Source of the DNA: Actinotalea endophytica
GTDB taxonomy: Bacteria; Actinomycetota; Actinomycetes; Actinomycetales; Cellulomonadaceae
NCBI RefSeq assembly: GCF_025717005.1
Contig: NZ_JAOVZU010000005.1
Span: 248,001 to 312,000 of the forward strand
Direction: 5' to 3'
DNA length: 64,000 nt
The position numbers and the translations under genes were made by a program. The notes beneath the pieces were generated by a model. That model saw only the letters and a program-made list of their open reading frames with translations, ran no database searches and was not told the DNA's origin. Shown here in pieces: positions 18,001 to 26,137 of this stretch (positions are counted from its first letter, which is position 1; each line of letters starts with the position of its first letter).

Positions 18001-18915
18001 GTGACCTTCAACACCTGGATCATCGCGGTCGACAACCGCATCGCGGACCTCCTGGCGGCCGCCGCTACGGTCCCCGGCGAGGTCCACGTCGCCGTGCTCG
18101 GCGACCGCGACCTCGCCGAGGAGCTCGCCCGCACGGACGTCGCCGACGTCCTCTGGTTCGAACCACCCGCGGGGAGCGTCGTCGAGGAGTACGCGGGACA
18201 GGTCGCCGAGGCCGTCGCGGCCCGCAAGCCGGACGTCGTCCTGACCGGACCGCAGGATGCCGCGCGGCTCATCGCCGGCCGCCTGGCCGCGCAGCTCCGC
18301 ACGCCGCTCATCACGTCCGTGCAGTCGATCGAGGCGGACCCGCCGGTCGCGACGCGGCTCACGGTGAGCGGCTCGGTCGAGCAGACCGTCTCGGCCAGCC
18401 CGCTGCTCGCGGTGCTCGACTCACCGGGCGGCGCCCCCGAGGCGACCGACGCCGCGGTGACGATCGACCAGATCGTGCTCGCCCCCGGGACGACCATCTC
18501 CATGGTCTCGGCGGTCCCCCGCGCGGCCGGCGCGGACCTCTCCACCGCCGACCGGGTCGTCGCGGTCGGCCGCGGCCTCGCCGCGAAGACCGACCTCGGC
18601 CTGGTCCGGGACCTCGCCACGGCGCTCGGCGCGCAGGTGGCCGGGTCGCTGCCCCTCGCCGAGGACCTCGGCTGGCTGGACAAGGACCTGTGCGTCGGCA
18701 TCTCCGGCAAGCAGATCAGCCCGGCCCTCTACCTCGCGGTCGGCATCTCCGGCCAGATGCAGCACATGGCCGGCGTCACCCGAGCGCAGAAGGTCGTGGC
18801 GATCAACAACGACCCCGAGGCGCTCATCTTCGGCAAGTGCGACTACGGGATCGTGGGCGACCTCTACGCCGTCGTCCCGGCCCTGGTCAGTGCTCTGGGC
18901 GAGCCCAGGGCCTAG
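18001..18915 (+). CDS. etfA: Electron transfer flavoprotein alpha subunit (EtfA/FixB)
   Basis: A 304-residue ETF alpha subunit beginning with GTG after a GAAAGGG site. The C-terminal FAD domain is clear: ISGKQISPALYLAVGISGQMQHMAG, then NNDPEALIFGKCDYGIVGDLYAVVPAL, the conserved segments that wrap the flavin. The N-terminal domain pairs with EtfB. It would carry electrons from an acyl-CoA or other flavin dehydrogenase to the membrane quinone pool through FixC/FixX. A hairpin of about 28 bp with one mismatch separates it from the FAD oxidoreductase gene, so that gene may be expressed at a different level. Confidence 0.92.
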   Translation: MTFNTWIIAVDNRIADLLAAAATVPGEVHVAVLGDRDLAEELARTDVADVLWFEPPAGSVVEEYAGQVAEAVAARKPDVVLTGPQDAARLIAGRLAAQLRTPLITSVQSIEADPPVATRLTVSGSVEQTVSASPLLAVLDSPGGAPEATDAAVTIDQIVLAPGTTISMVSAVPRAAGADLSTADRVVAVGRGLAAKTDLGLVRDLATALGAQVAGSLPLAEDLGWLDKDLCVGISGKQISPALYLAVGISGQMQHMAGVTRAQKVVAINNDPEALIFGKCDYGIVGDLYAVVPALVSALGEPRA

Positions 18916-18922
18916 CTCCTCC

Positions 18923-18950
18923 CCGGCACGGCCGCCCTCGGCCGCGCCGG
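18923..18950 (+). repeat. Intercistronic hairpin after etfA
   Basis: A 12-position stem with one mismatch (CCGGC-A-CGGCCG against its complement) and a 4-nt loop lies between etfA and the flavoprotein gene. It could be an attenuator or an mRNA-stability element. Confidence 0.4.
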
Positions 18951-18980
18951 TCAACCAACGACAAAGAAGAGAGGCTGGAC

Positions 18981-20456
18981 ATGGTCCAGGAGTGGCAGAA
19001 CATCGAGCCGATGGCCTCCTACGACGTCGTCGTCGTCGGCGGCGGTGGCTCGGGACACAGCGCGGCGCTCCGCGCAGCGCGCAACGGGCTGAGCGTGGCC
19101 GTCCTGGAGAAGGAGCCGGCGATCGGCGGCAACTCCCAGTTCGCCGAGGGCGTCGGCGCGATCCAGACCTCGCTGCAGAAGGAGCAGGGGCTCGACCAGC
19201 TGTCGCGCGAGGAGGCCTTCCAGATCCTCGTCGACTACAGCCACTACTTCGCCAACCCCGAGGTCGTCGCCGCGTTCATCAACAACTCCGCGACGACGGT
19301 CGACATCTTCCGCGACCTGGGCGTCCCGTTCCACATGATCACCTCGTTCGACCCGGACAGCGAGTACAAGGTGTGGCACCTCGTCAAGGGCGGCGTCGGG
19401 GTCGCCGTGCAGATCATGCACGAGGCCGCGCTCAAGGCCGGCGTCGACTTCTTCACCAGCACCCGCGCGCGCCACCTCGTCAAGGACGGGGACAAGGTCT
19501 CCGGCGTCGTTGCCGAGGCCGAGGACGGCGAGCTGATCCGGCTCGAGGCCGGCGCGGTCATCATCGCCTCGGGCGGCTACACGTCCAACGAGGAGATGCG
19601 CAAGAAGTACGTGACGATGTACGACCCGAACAACGCCTACCCGAACGACCCCTCGAACAACCAGGGCGACGGCATCCTCATGACCTTCGAGGCCGGCGGC
19701 GACTCGTTCGGCCTGGGCATGCTCATGCTCAACGGCGCGTGGGTCCGCGGCAAGTCCCTCGGGTCGCACCTCAACTGTGCGTCCACCCAGCCCTACCTCT
19801 GGGTGAACCTGGACGGCCGCCGGTTCACCACCGAGACCGCGGTGCAGGAGTTCCAGAACGCGGGCAACATCCTGTCCCGCCAGCCCGAGGGCGTGCAGTT
19901 CACCATCCTCGACCAGACGATCATCGACCACCTCGTCAACGACGGCTGCGAGGTCGGCATCGGTGCCTACGTGCTGAGCGGCGAGAAGCTGACCCGGCTC
20001 GAGGCCGAGATCGAGGAGGACCTCGTCGACGGCATCCACGTCTGGAAGGCCGACACCATCGAGGAGCTCGCCGCCAAGATGGGCGTGAACGTCGACGTCT
20101 TCACGCGCGAGGTCGCCGAGTACAACGAGGCCTGCCACGCGGGCAAGGACGCGAAGTTCTTCAAGCCCAAGTACCTCTTCCCGATCGAGACCGGCCCGTT
20201 CTACGCCATCAAGGGCCACAACGGCTTCGTCTGCTCCCAGGGCGGGATCCGGATCAACGGGAAGATGGAGGTGCTCGACAAGGGCTCCTTCCCGATCCCC
20301 GGCCTGTACGCCGTGGGCGTCGACGCAGGTGGCATGTACGGCGACACCTACCCGGCCCGTCTGGCGGGCGTGTCCTGCGGGTTCGCCATGACGTCCGGCT
20401 GGATGGCTGCCGACGCCGCGACCAAGGCGCTGCGCGACGCGCCGGTCACCGTCTAG
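18981..20456 (+). CDS. FAD-dependent oxidoreductase, fumarate reductase/flavocytochrome c family
   Basis: A 491-residue FAD_binding_2 protein. The N-terminal Rossmann motif is VVVVGGGGSGHSAAL, followed by a Gly/Ser-rich segment (IGGNSQFAEG) that contacts FAD. The capping domain holds IIASGGYTSNEEM, and the C-terminal end reads YGDTYPARLAGVSCGFAMTSGWMAA, where the Arg of ARLAG sits where family enzymes keep a substrate or proton-donor arginine. There is no heme or signal peptide. The family includes fumarate reductases, ketosteroid dehydrogenases and enoate/urocanate reductases. Co-location with ETF suggests electron exchange between the two, either dehydrogenation feeding ETF or ETF-driven reduction. 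The substrate is not deducible. Confidence 0.85.
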   Translation: MVQEWQNIEPMASYDVVVVGGGGSGHSAALRAARNGLSVAVLEKEPAIGGNSQFAEGVGAIQTSLQKEQGLDQLSREEAFQILVDYSHYFANPEVVAAFINNSATTVDIFRDLGVPFHMITSFDPDSEYKVWHLVKGGVGVAVQIMHEAALKAGVDFFTSTRARHLVKDGDKVSGVVAEAEDGELIRLEAGAVIIASGGYTSNEEMRKKYVTMYDPNNAYPNDPSNNQGDGILMTFEAGGDSFGLGMLMLNGAWVRGKSLGSHLNCASTQPYLWVNLDGRRFTTETAVQEFQNAGNILSRQPEGVQFTILDQTIIDHLVNDGCEVGIGAYVLSGEKLTRLEAEIEEDLVDGIHVWKADTIEELAAKMGVNVDVFTREVAEYNEACHAGKDAKFFKPKYLFPIETGPFYAIKGHNGFVCSQGGIRINGKMEVLDKGSFPIPGLYAVGVDAGGMYGDTYPARLAGVSCGFAMTSGWMAADAATKALRDAPVTV

Positions 20457-20466
20457 CACCGCCGTC

Positions 20467-20498
20467 CGATGTGGATGAGCCCCTGATCGTCCACATCG
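20467..20498. repeat. 9-bp inverted repeat upstream of the terminator
   Basis: CGATGTGGA and TCCACATCG flank a 14-nt spacer, ending one base before the next hairpin. It could be a second terminator hairpin or an operator for the nearby TetR gene. Confidence 0.4.
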
Positions 20499-20534
20499 CT
20501 CGGGGGCCTCGCGCTGCTCAGCGAGGCCCCCGAG
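20499..20534 (+). terminator. Terminator after the flavoprotein gene
   Basis: A perfect 14-bp stem (CTCGGGGGCCTCGC and its complement) with an 8-nt loop, 42 bases after the stop codon and before a separate TetR promoter. Confidence 0.75.
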
Positions 20535-20553
20535 CCAGGCGGCCGGACCCGGC

Positions 20554-20559
20554 TAGCAT
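20554..20559 (+). promoter_or_regulatory. -10 box of a leaderless promoter (TetR gene)
   Basis: TAGCAT ends six bases before the ATG at 20566, which supports that start over the GTG three bases earlier. Confidence 0.5.
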
Positions 20560-20565
20560 CTCGTG

Positions 20566-21216
20566 ATGATGACGCCGCCAGACAACGCACCCGAGGGTGC
20601 CGGACGCCGACCCCCGGGCCGCCCACGCGACCTGGAGGCCGAGGCCCGGCTCTTGGCCGCGGGCATGGAGGTGTACGGCGAGCGAGGCTGGTACGGCTTC
20701 ACCGCGAACGAGGTGATCCGCCGCGCCAAGGTCGGCAAGGCGACGTACCACAGCCGGTGGTCCTCGCTCGGCGAGTTCCTCGCCGCGTGCTTCGACGAGG
20801 CACTGGCACCGTTGCAGCACCAGACCGTCGAGGGCGACGTCCGCGAGATCCTGATCGCCCAGGGGCGGCTCATGGCCGACCTGTACTTCGGCCCGCACCG
20901 GCTCGCGACCCAGCGCCTGTGGGCCGAGTACGAGGTCGTGCCCGACCCGCTCCGGCGGGTCCGCGAGGTCCTGACCCAGGCCACCGTGCACCGCGCCAGG
21001 AGGCTGGTCGCGTCGGCCGTCGCCGACGGGCAGCTGCCGGCCGGCCTCGAGCCCGACCGGCTCCTGGAACCGTTCGAGGGCGGGATCTACATGCACATCG
21101 CGACGGCGTCGCCGGAGAACCGCGACGAGGTCCGCGCCGGCATCGACGCCTACATCCAACAGCTGGCCGACGACCTGCTCGCGGCGATCCCCGTGGCGGT
21201 CGCCCGCGAGAGCTGA
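20566..21216 (+). CDS. TetR family regulator of the fix-like module
   Basis: A 216-residue TetR-type protein. A basic, proline-rich N-terminus (GRRPPGRPRD) precedes the DNA-binding helices at about residues 25-70 (ANEVIRRAKVGKATYHSRW), then a C-terminal helical domain of usual size. The start is placed at the ATG of GTG-ATG-ATG, six bases after a TAGCAT box. It lies between the etfBA-flavoprotein unit and the convergent fixXC genes, so it is the obvious candidate to bind the palindrome in the fixCX promoter (22944-22956). That link is inferred from position only. Confidence 0.88.
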   Translation: MMTPPDNAPEGAGRRPPGRPRDLEAEARLLAAGMEVYGERGWYGFTANEVIRRAKVGKATYHSRWSSLGEFLAACFDEALAPLQHQTVEGDVREILIAQGRLMADLYFGPHRLATQRLWAEYEVVPDPLRRVREVLTQATVHRARRLVASAVADGQLPAGLEPDRLLEPFEGGIYMHIATASPENRDEVRAGIDAYIQQLADDLLAAIPVAVARES

Positions 21217-21299
21217 GCGCGACGGCGCTCGTCCGCCCGGGGTGCCGGATCACAGCGTGCGCGCCGGCCGCACAGGACAAGGTCGGGCGCGCCGGGTGC

Positions 21300-21587
21300 T
21301 CAGCCCTGCCGGTACTCCACGCCGAACCCGCCGCGCGGGTAGTGCCAGGTCAGCGAGCCCTCCGGGGCGACCGCGAGGCAGGTCCCGCACTCGAGGCAGG
21401 CCGCGAACTCGCAGCCGACGCTGCCGTCCGGCCGGATCGAGTAGACCTTGGCCGGGCACACGGCGACCAGGATCGCCGCCGCCCCGGTCGCCTTGGCGAC
21501 CTCCTGGTTCACCTCGATGTGCGACTCGTCGTCGGTGACGAACCGCACCGTCGACAGCCGGTCACGAACGCCTGCGCGCAGCTTCAC
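21300..21587 (-). CDS. fixX: Ferredoxin-like protein FixX
   Basis: A 95-residue ferredoxin-like protein typical of FixX partners of ETF:quinone oxidoreductase. Cys44 lies in AVCPAKVYS, and Cys59, Cys64, Cys67 and Cys70 in VGCEFAACLECGTC; CxxCxxC plus a remote cysteine would hold one 4Fe-4S cluster. FixX passes electrons from FixC toward quinone. The GTG start overlaps the fixC stop (GTGA, 21584-21587), so the proteins should be made together. It is encoded opposite to etfBA, so the module is split into two convergent units around the TetR gene. Confidence 0.9.
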   Translation of the reverse strand: MKLRAGVRDRLSTVRFVTDDESHIEVNQEVAKATGAAAILVAVCPAKVYSIRPDGSVGCEFAACLECGTCLAVAPEGSLTWHYPRGGFGVEYRQG

Positions 21588-22888
21588 AGCGACCGCACTC
21601 CCTTCCAGACGTCTGAGACGAGGTCACGGGTACGCAGCGGCGAGTGCCGGACGGTGTCGAGCGCCGTGCGCCACAGGCGCCGTCGTGGCCGGGTGTCGAG
21701 GTCGAAGACGCCGTGCAGCACGTCCGCGAGCAGCGTGCCGTAGCCGTCGTACATCCGCGGCTCCTCGAGGAAGGCCGGCGCCTTGGCGTACGTCGCCATG
21801 TCCTGGCCGACCCAGCTGTCCCGGAGCGCCTGCTCGTACCGACCGAGAGCCGCGAGCGACGTGTCACCGGCCTCGAGCGCGTCGTGGACGACCGTGGCGG
21901 CCACCGAGCCCGATCCGACGGCGAGGTCCATCCCCCGCACGGTCAGCCCCGAGTTGATGGTCAGGCCGGCGGCGTCGCCGACCAGCACCATCCCGTCGAC
22001 GGCGAGCCGGCCCATCATCGCCTGACCGCCCTCGGCGACCAGGTGGCAGCCGTACTCGGACACCTCGCCGCCCTCGAGGAACGGGGCGACCCCGGGGTGC
22101 GCAAGGAAGTGCTCGAACACCTCGGTGGACTCCAGGCCACGCTTGACGAGGTCGTCCAGCCGCAGCACGACACCCAGGGACAGCGACTCGCGGTTCGTGT
22201 ACAGGAAGCCGCCGCCGCCGATCCCGAGCGTGCAGTCGCCCACGATGGCGTGCGCGGCCCCGAGGCCGGGAGCCACGCCGAAGCGCTCTTCGATCGTCGC
22301 CGCCGGCAGGTCCACGACAGCCTTCACGCCGACCGCGAGCTGGTGCGGTTCCGGCGCGGGACGGAAACCGGCCGCCCTGGCGAGGAAGGAGTTGACGCCG
22401 TCGGCGGCCACGACGACGCGCGTGCGCAGCTCGTCCTCGCCCGCCTTCACACCGATCACGCGCGACGACCCGTCGAGCAGCGGCGCATCGACCCGCACGC
22501 CCGGCATCAGCATCGCGCCCGCCTCCTCCGCGCGGCCCGCGAGCCACGGGTCGAGCTTCGCGCGCAGCACGGTGACGGCGTTGGTCGGGTCGGCCAGGCG
22601 GTCGTCCGAGTAGTCGATCGCGACGCGCGAGCCCCGGTTGAGGAACGTGACCACGTTCCTGGTGATCCGGCGCTCGACGGGCGCGTCGTCGAGGTAGTCG
22701 GGGAAGACCGCCTCGAGCGCGCGACCGTAGAGCACGCCGCCCGACAGGTTCTTGCTCCCCGGTTCGCTGCCGCGCTCGATCAGGACGACGTCATGACCGG
22801 CGCCGGCCAGCTGGTGCGCGGCGACCGATCCGGCCGGCCCGGCACCGACGACGGCGACGTCGAAGTCGTATGAGTCCTGGCCGCTCAT
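21584..22888 (-). CDS. fixC: ETF:quinone oxidoreductase-like flavoprotein FixC
   Basis: A 434-residue FAD protein of the FixC/ETF-QO family. The N-terminal dinucleotide motif is VAVVGAGPAGSVAAHQL, with GSEPGSKNLSGGVLYG typical of FixC, and the second FAD motif is DGMVLVGDAAGLTINSG. The C-terminal iron-sulfur domain of mitochondrial ETF-QO is absent and is supplied by the separate FixX. It takes electrons from the EtfAB pair and delivers them to the quinone pool at the membrane. It starts with ATG about 41 bases after the predicted transcription start of a near-consensus promoter that has a palindrome in its spacer. Confidence 0.92.
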   Translation of the reverse strand: MSGQDSYDFDVAVVGAGPAGSVAAHQLAGAGHDVVLIERGSEPGSKNLSGGVLYGRALEAVFPDYLDDAPVERRITRNVVTFLNRGSRVAIDYSDDRLADPTNAVTVLRAKLDPWLAGRAEEAGAMLMPGVRVDAPLLDGSSRVIGVKAGEDELRTRVVVAADGVNSFLARAAGFRPAPEPHQLAVGVKAVVDLPAATIEERFGVAPGLGAAHAIVGDCTLGIGGGGFLYTNRESLSLGVVLRLDDLVKRGLESTEVFEHFLAHPGVAPFLEGGEVSEYGCHLVAEGGQAMMGRLAVDGMVLVGDAAGLTINSGLTVRGMDLAVGSGSVAATVVHDALEAGDTSLAALGRYEQALRDSWVGQDMATYAKAPAFLEEPRMYDGYGTLLADVLHGVFDLDTRPRRRLWRTALDTVRHSPLRTRDLVSDVWKGVRSL

Positions 22889-22935
22889 CGGCGGTGCGTG
22901 CGGTGTGCCACCATGTCCGCTCCTCTCGCGGGTCG

Positions 22936-22964
22936 ATATTACTGACCGATCCGGTCTGATACAA
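22936..22964 (-). promoter_or_regulatory. fixCX promoter with palindromic operator in the spacer
   Basis: On the minus strand TTGTAT (22964-22959) and TAATAT (22941-22936) are separated by exactly 17 bp. The spacer contains GACCG-GAT-CGGTC (22956-22944), a perfect 5-bp-arm palindrome. Binding there would block RNA polymerase, as expected for a TetR-type repressor. A near-consensus sigma-70 promoter stands out in this GC-rich genome. Confidence 0.7.
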
Positions 22965-23102
22965 GACGGGCCCGATCTCGTTCACCCGATCGCGACCGAG
23001 CGCCAGGTGGCGAATCCGCACCCGAGCCCGGCCCGCGGCCCCGCTCGCGCTGGCATGATCGGAGGATCGGCTGCGCCCACGCGCGGCGCCTCGGAGGTCA
23101 CT

Positions 23103-24476
23103 GTGGTCCACCGGCACGAGCACGACGACTCGACCCTCTACCCCGCCTACGCCGGACGGCTCTCCGGCGGGCCCATCCCGAAGAACCGGATGCCGGACGA
23201 CGAGTCCGCCCCGGAGTCCGTGTACCGCCTCATCCACGACGAGCTCCTCCTGGACGGCAGCTCACGGCTGAACCTCGCGACGTTCGTGACGACGTGGATG
23301 GAGCCTCAGGCCCAGCTGCTCATGGCCGAGGCGTTCGACAAGAACATGATCGACAAGGACGAGTACCCGCAGACCGCCGAGATCGAGCGGCGGTGCGTCA
23401 ACATCGTCGCTGACCTCTTCCACGCGCCCGTCGACGGGGACGCCATCGGGGTGTCGACGATCGGGTCGAGCGAGGCGGTCATGCTCGGCGGGCTCGCGAT
23501 GAAGTGGCGCTGGCGTCAGCGCCGCGAGGCCGCGGGGCTGCCCACCGACCGCCCGAACCTCGTCCTCGGCTCCAACGTCCAGGTGGTCTGGGAGAAGTTC
23601 TGCCGGTACTGGGACGTCGAGCCGCGCTACGTGCCCGTCTCCCACGACCGCTTCGTGGTGGCGCCCGACGACGTGATGGCCCGGGTCGACGAGAACACCA
23701 TCGGCGTGATCCCGATCCTCGGCACCACCTACACCGGCGAGTTCGAGCCGATCAAGGAGATCCACGACCGCGTCGTCGCCTGGAACACCGAGCACGGTGC
23801 GGACGTCCCCCTCCACGTCGACGCCGCGAGCGGCGGCTTCGTCGCACCGTTCCTGCACCCCGACCTCGAGTGGGACTTCCGCCTGCCGCAGGTGAAGTCC
23901 ATCAACGTCTCCGGCCACAAGTACGGGCTCACCTACCCGGGCGTCGGGTTCGTCGTGTGGCGCTCCGCCGACGAGCTGCCGGAGGACCTCGTCTTCCACG
24001 TGAACTACCTCGGCGGGGACATGCCGACGTTCACGTTGAACTTCTCCCGGCCCGGCAACCAGATCGTCGGGCAGTACTACAACTTCGTCCGGCTCGGTCG
24101 GGACGGCTACCGCCGGATCATGGAGCGGCTGCGCGACGTCGCCCACCGCCTGGCCGACCGGATCGGCGCGATGGACGCGTTCGAGCTGGTCAGTGACGGC
24201 ACCGACATCCCGGTGCTCGCCTTCCGAACGTCCGAGTTCGCGCCGTTCACGGTCTTCCACGTGTCCGACGAGCTGCGCAAGAGCGGCTGGCAGGTCCCGG
24301 CCTACACGATGCCGGCAGACGCGACCGACGTCGCCGTGCTCCGGGTGGTGGTCCGCGAAGGCTTCACCTTCGACCTCGCCGACCTGCTCGCGGAGACCCT
24401 CGAGAAGGCCGTGCGGCACCTCACCGAGTACCCGCCCGACGGCTTCAGCCCCCAGGCCGGCTTCAGCCACACCTGA
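23103..24476 (+). CDS. gad: Glutamate decarboxylase
   Basis: A 457-residue PLP-dependent glutamate decarboxylase of the GadA/GadB type. It has LNLATFVTTWMEPQA near the N-terminus, GSSEAVMLGGLAMKWRW in the substrate/PLP loop, HVDAASGGFVAPF with the PLP-stacking region, and SGHKYGL, where Lys273 forms the Schiff base. It converts glutamate to GABA and CO2, consuming a proton. The GTG start is six bases after GGAGG. It is divergent from fixC and shares its 214-bp regulatory region. No glutamate/GABA antiporter (GadC) lies next to it; two membrane-protein genes follow instead. Confidence 0.95.
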   Translation: MVHRHEHDDSTLYPAYAGRLSGGPIPKNRMPDDESAPESVYRLIHDELLLDGSSRLNLATFVTTWMEPQAQLLMAEAFDKNMIDKDEYPQTAEIERRCVNIVADLFHAPVDGDAIGVSTIGSSEAVMLGGLAMKWRWRQRREAAGLPTDRPNLVLGSNVQVVWEKFCRYWDVEPRYVPVSHDRFVVAPDDVMARVDENTIGVIPILGTTYTGEFEPIKEIHDRVVAWNTEHGADVPLHVDAASGGFVAPFLHPDLEWDFRLPQVKSINVSGHKYGLTYPGVGFVVWRSADELPEDLVFHVNYLGGDMPTFTLNFSRPGNQIVGQYYNFVRLGRDGYRRIMERLRDVAHRLADRIGAMDAFELVSDGTDIPVLAFRTSEFAPFTVFHVSDELRKSGWQVPAYTMPADATDVAVLRVVVREGFTFDLADLLAETLEKAVRHLTEYPPDGFSPQAGFSHT

Positions 24477-24484
24477 GGACCGCC

Positions 24485-25153
24485 GTGCAGTGGCGTCGCC
24501 GGCTCACCTGGAGCCCGCGTGACCTGACCTGGCGGATGACCGTGCTGTTCATGGTCGGGTCGGCTCTGTTCGCGCTCGGCTCGTTCCCCGCGTACTGGAG
24601 CCTGGTCGACTCGCGCGTCGTCGCGGCCACGTTCGTGGTCGGAGCCGTGTTCTTCACGACCGCCGCCTACCACCAGTACCTCGAGGTGGTGAACGGATCC
24701 GGCACCGGGACTCGGTTCCGCTGGTGGGCCTGGGGGCCGCGCACGATGCTGTGGTGGGCGGCCCTCGTCCAGCTGGTGGGCACGCTGTTCTTCAACGCCA
24801 ACACGATCGCGGCGATGGCCACCCACCTGACCACGCACCAGGCGAACCGCCTCGTCTGGGCACCGGACTTCTTCGGGTCGATCGCGTTCCTCGTCGCGAG
24901 CCAGCTCGCCTGGCGGGCCGTGTGCCCGCGCCAGTGGTGCGTGCGACGCGACGACCCGGACTGGTGGTCGGCGTTGCTCAACTACGTCGGGTCGGTCTTC
25001 TTCATGCTCTCGGCCCTCGGCGCTTTCATCCTGCCCACCACGGGCGAGCCGGTGAACCTCACGGTCGTCAACAGCGGCACGTTCCTGGGCGCCGTCTGCT
25101 TCTTCGCCGGTGCGTACGTGCTCCTGCCGGCGAGACGGCCTGCGACGCGGTGA
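24485..25153 (+). CDS. Six-helix membrane protein with three tandem two-helix repeats (YrhK-like)
   Basis: A 222-residue membrane protein starting with GTG eight bases after the glutamate decarboxylase stop. The sequence shows three similar helix pairs: FMVGSALFALGSFPAYW with FVVGAVFFTTAAYHQY (about 22-66), VQLVGTLFFNANTIAAM with FFGSIAFLVASQLAW (about 96-143), and LNYVGSVFFMLSALGAF with TFLGAVCFFAGAYVLL (about 165-214). Each helix carries a (V/F)xG(S/A/T)xxF core. This resembles the YrhK domain seen in small unknown membrane proteins. The role is unknown; the tight spacing suggests co-expression with glutamate decarboxylase. Confidence 0.75.
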   Translation: MQWRRRLTWSPRDLTWRMTVLFMVGSALFALGSFPAYWSLVDSRVVAATFVVGAVFFTTAAYHQYLEVVNGSGTGTRFRWWAWGPRTMLWWAALVQLVGTLFFNANTIAAMATHLTTHQANRLVWAPDFFGSIAFLVASQLAWRAVCPRQWCVRRDDPDWWSALLNYVGSVFFMLSALGAFILPTTGEPVNLTVVNSGTFLGAVCFFAGAYVLLPARRPATR

Positions 25154-25203
25154 GGCCCCCGACGGCCGCGACCGCGTGACGGCCCGAGGGCGAGGGCCTC
25201 GGG

Positions 25204-25209
25204 CATGCT
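25204..25209 (+). promoter_or_regulatory. Possible leaderless -10 for the CPBP-like gene
   Basis: CATGCT ends six bases before the ATG at 25216. The first base departs from TANNNT, so support is weak. Confidence 0.3.
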
Positions 25210-25215
25210 GGGCCG

Positions 25216-26049
25216 ATGGACCCCGCGCGAGTCGACCCGACCGGCGGCGCACGGCTGCCGGACCTGCGCGTCGGCACGATCGTTCCGGCTGCCACGGTGT
25301 CGTTCTCCGCGTTCCTGATGTTCGGCGCCCACGCCCGGCCGCTGGCGTACCTCGTGCTCGTGGCCGGCCTGCTCGCCGCGTGGGCCCTGGACCGCCCGTT
25401 GGCCAAGGACCTGCTGCTGATCGGGATCGGCATCACGATCGTCAGCAGCACCTCCATGGCCGCCGACGTCTCCTGGCCGCGGTTCGTCGCGATCGGCACG
25501 GCGCTCGCGCTCGCGGTGACCACACCGTTCGTGATCGACCGCCGGGTGTACCGGCGTCGCGCCATCCGGTTCCCGTGGCGCACCGGGCGACGCTGGCCCA
25601 CCGCCGAGCGGTGGTACGTCGTCGCCGTGCCGGTGCTCGGCTGGGCGATCCTGCCGTTCTACTTCATCACGTCCGGCGCCTACCGGAACTGGCCCGCGAT
25701 CACCGACGGCGGCGAGCTCGCCAGGTTCTTCGTGGGCGTCAACGCCGTCGGCACGTGGGACGAGCTGTTCTTCATCTGCACGTGCTTCGCTCTGCTGCGG
25801 CGGCACTTCCCGGTCTGGCTCGCGAACCTGCTGCAGGCGACGATCTTCGTGTCGTTCCTGTGGGAGCTCGGCTACCGCGAGTGGGGGCCGCTGCTCACGA
25901 CACCCTTCGCTCTGCTGCAGGGCTGGATCTTCGCGCGCACCGGGTCGCTCACCTACGTGCTGGTGGTCCACCTGCTGTTCGACGCGATCGTCTTCCTGGC
26001 GATCGTGCACGCACACCACCCGGAGCTGTTCCCGATCTTCGTGTACTGA
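25216..26049 (+). CDS. CPBP-family intramembrane protease homologue with degenerate active site
   Basis: A 277-residue polytopic membrane protein resembling CPBP (CAAX protease and bacteriocin-processing) family members in its C-terminal half. The family motif 1 EExxxR appears as DELFFI (within GTWDELFFICTC), so both the first glutamate and the arginine are changed. Motif 2 is unclear around FVSFLWELGYREW. Motif 3 is present as HLLFD. The N-terminal half has several plain hydrophobic helices. It may be inactive or act non-proteolytically. It lies between the GAD-linked membrane protein and arginine deiminase on the same strand, 62 bp after the former. Confidence 0.65.
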   Translation: MDPARVDPTGGARLPDLRVGTIVPAATVSFSAFLMFGAHARPLAYLVLVAGLLAAWALDRPLAKDLLLIGIGITIVSSTSMAADVSWPRFVAIGTALALAVTTPFVIDRRVYRRRAIRFPWRTGRRWPTAERWYVVAVPVLGWAILPFYFITSGAYRNWPAITDGGELARFFVGVNAVGTWDELFFICTCFALLRRHFPVWLANLLQATIFVSFLWELGYREWGPLLTTPFALLQGWIFARTGSLTYVLVVHLLFDAIVFLAIVHAHHPELFPIFVY

Positions 26050-26095
26050 CGCCTCCCCCGCGCCGCGCCGCAGCGCCATCCGTCGACCGGGTCGA

Positions 26096-26101
26096 TAGGG
26101 T
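26096..26101 (+). promoter_or_regulatory. Possible -10 for arcA
   Basis: TAGGGT, 36 bases before the ATG at 26138, with no convincing -35. A GAGGT ribosome site lies between the box and the start. Confidence 0.3.
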
Positions 26102-26137
26102 CGAGCGACCGATGTCATCGAACCTCGAGGTCGCTCC

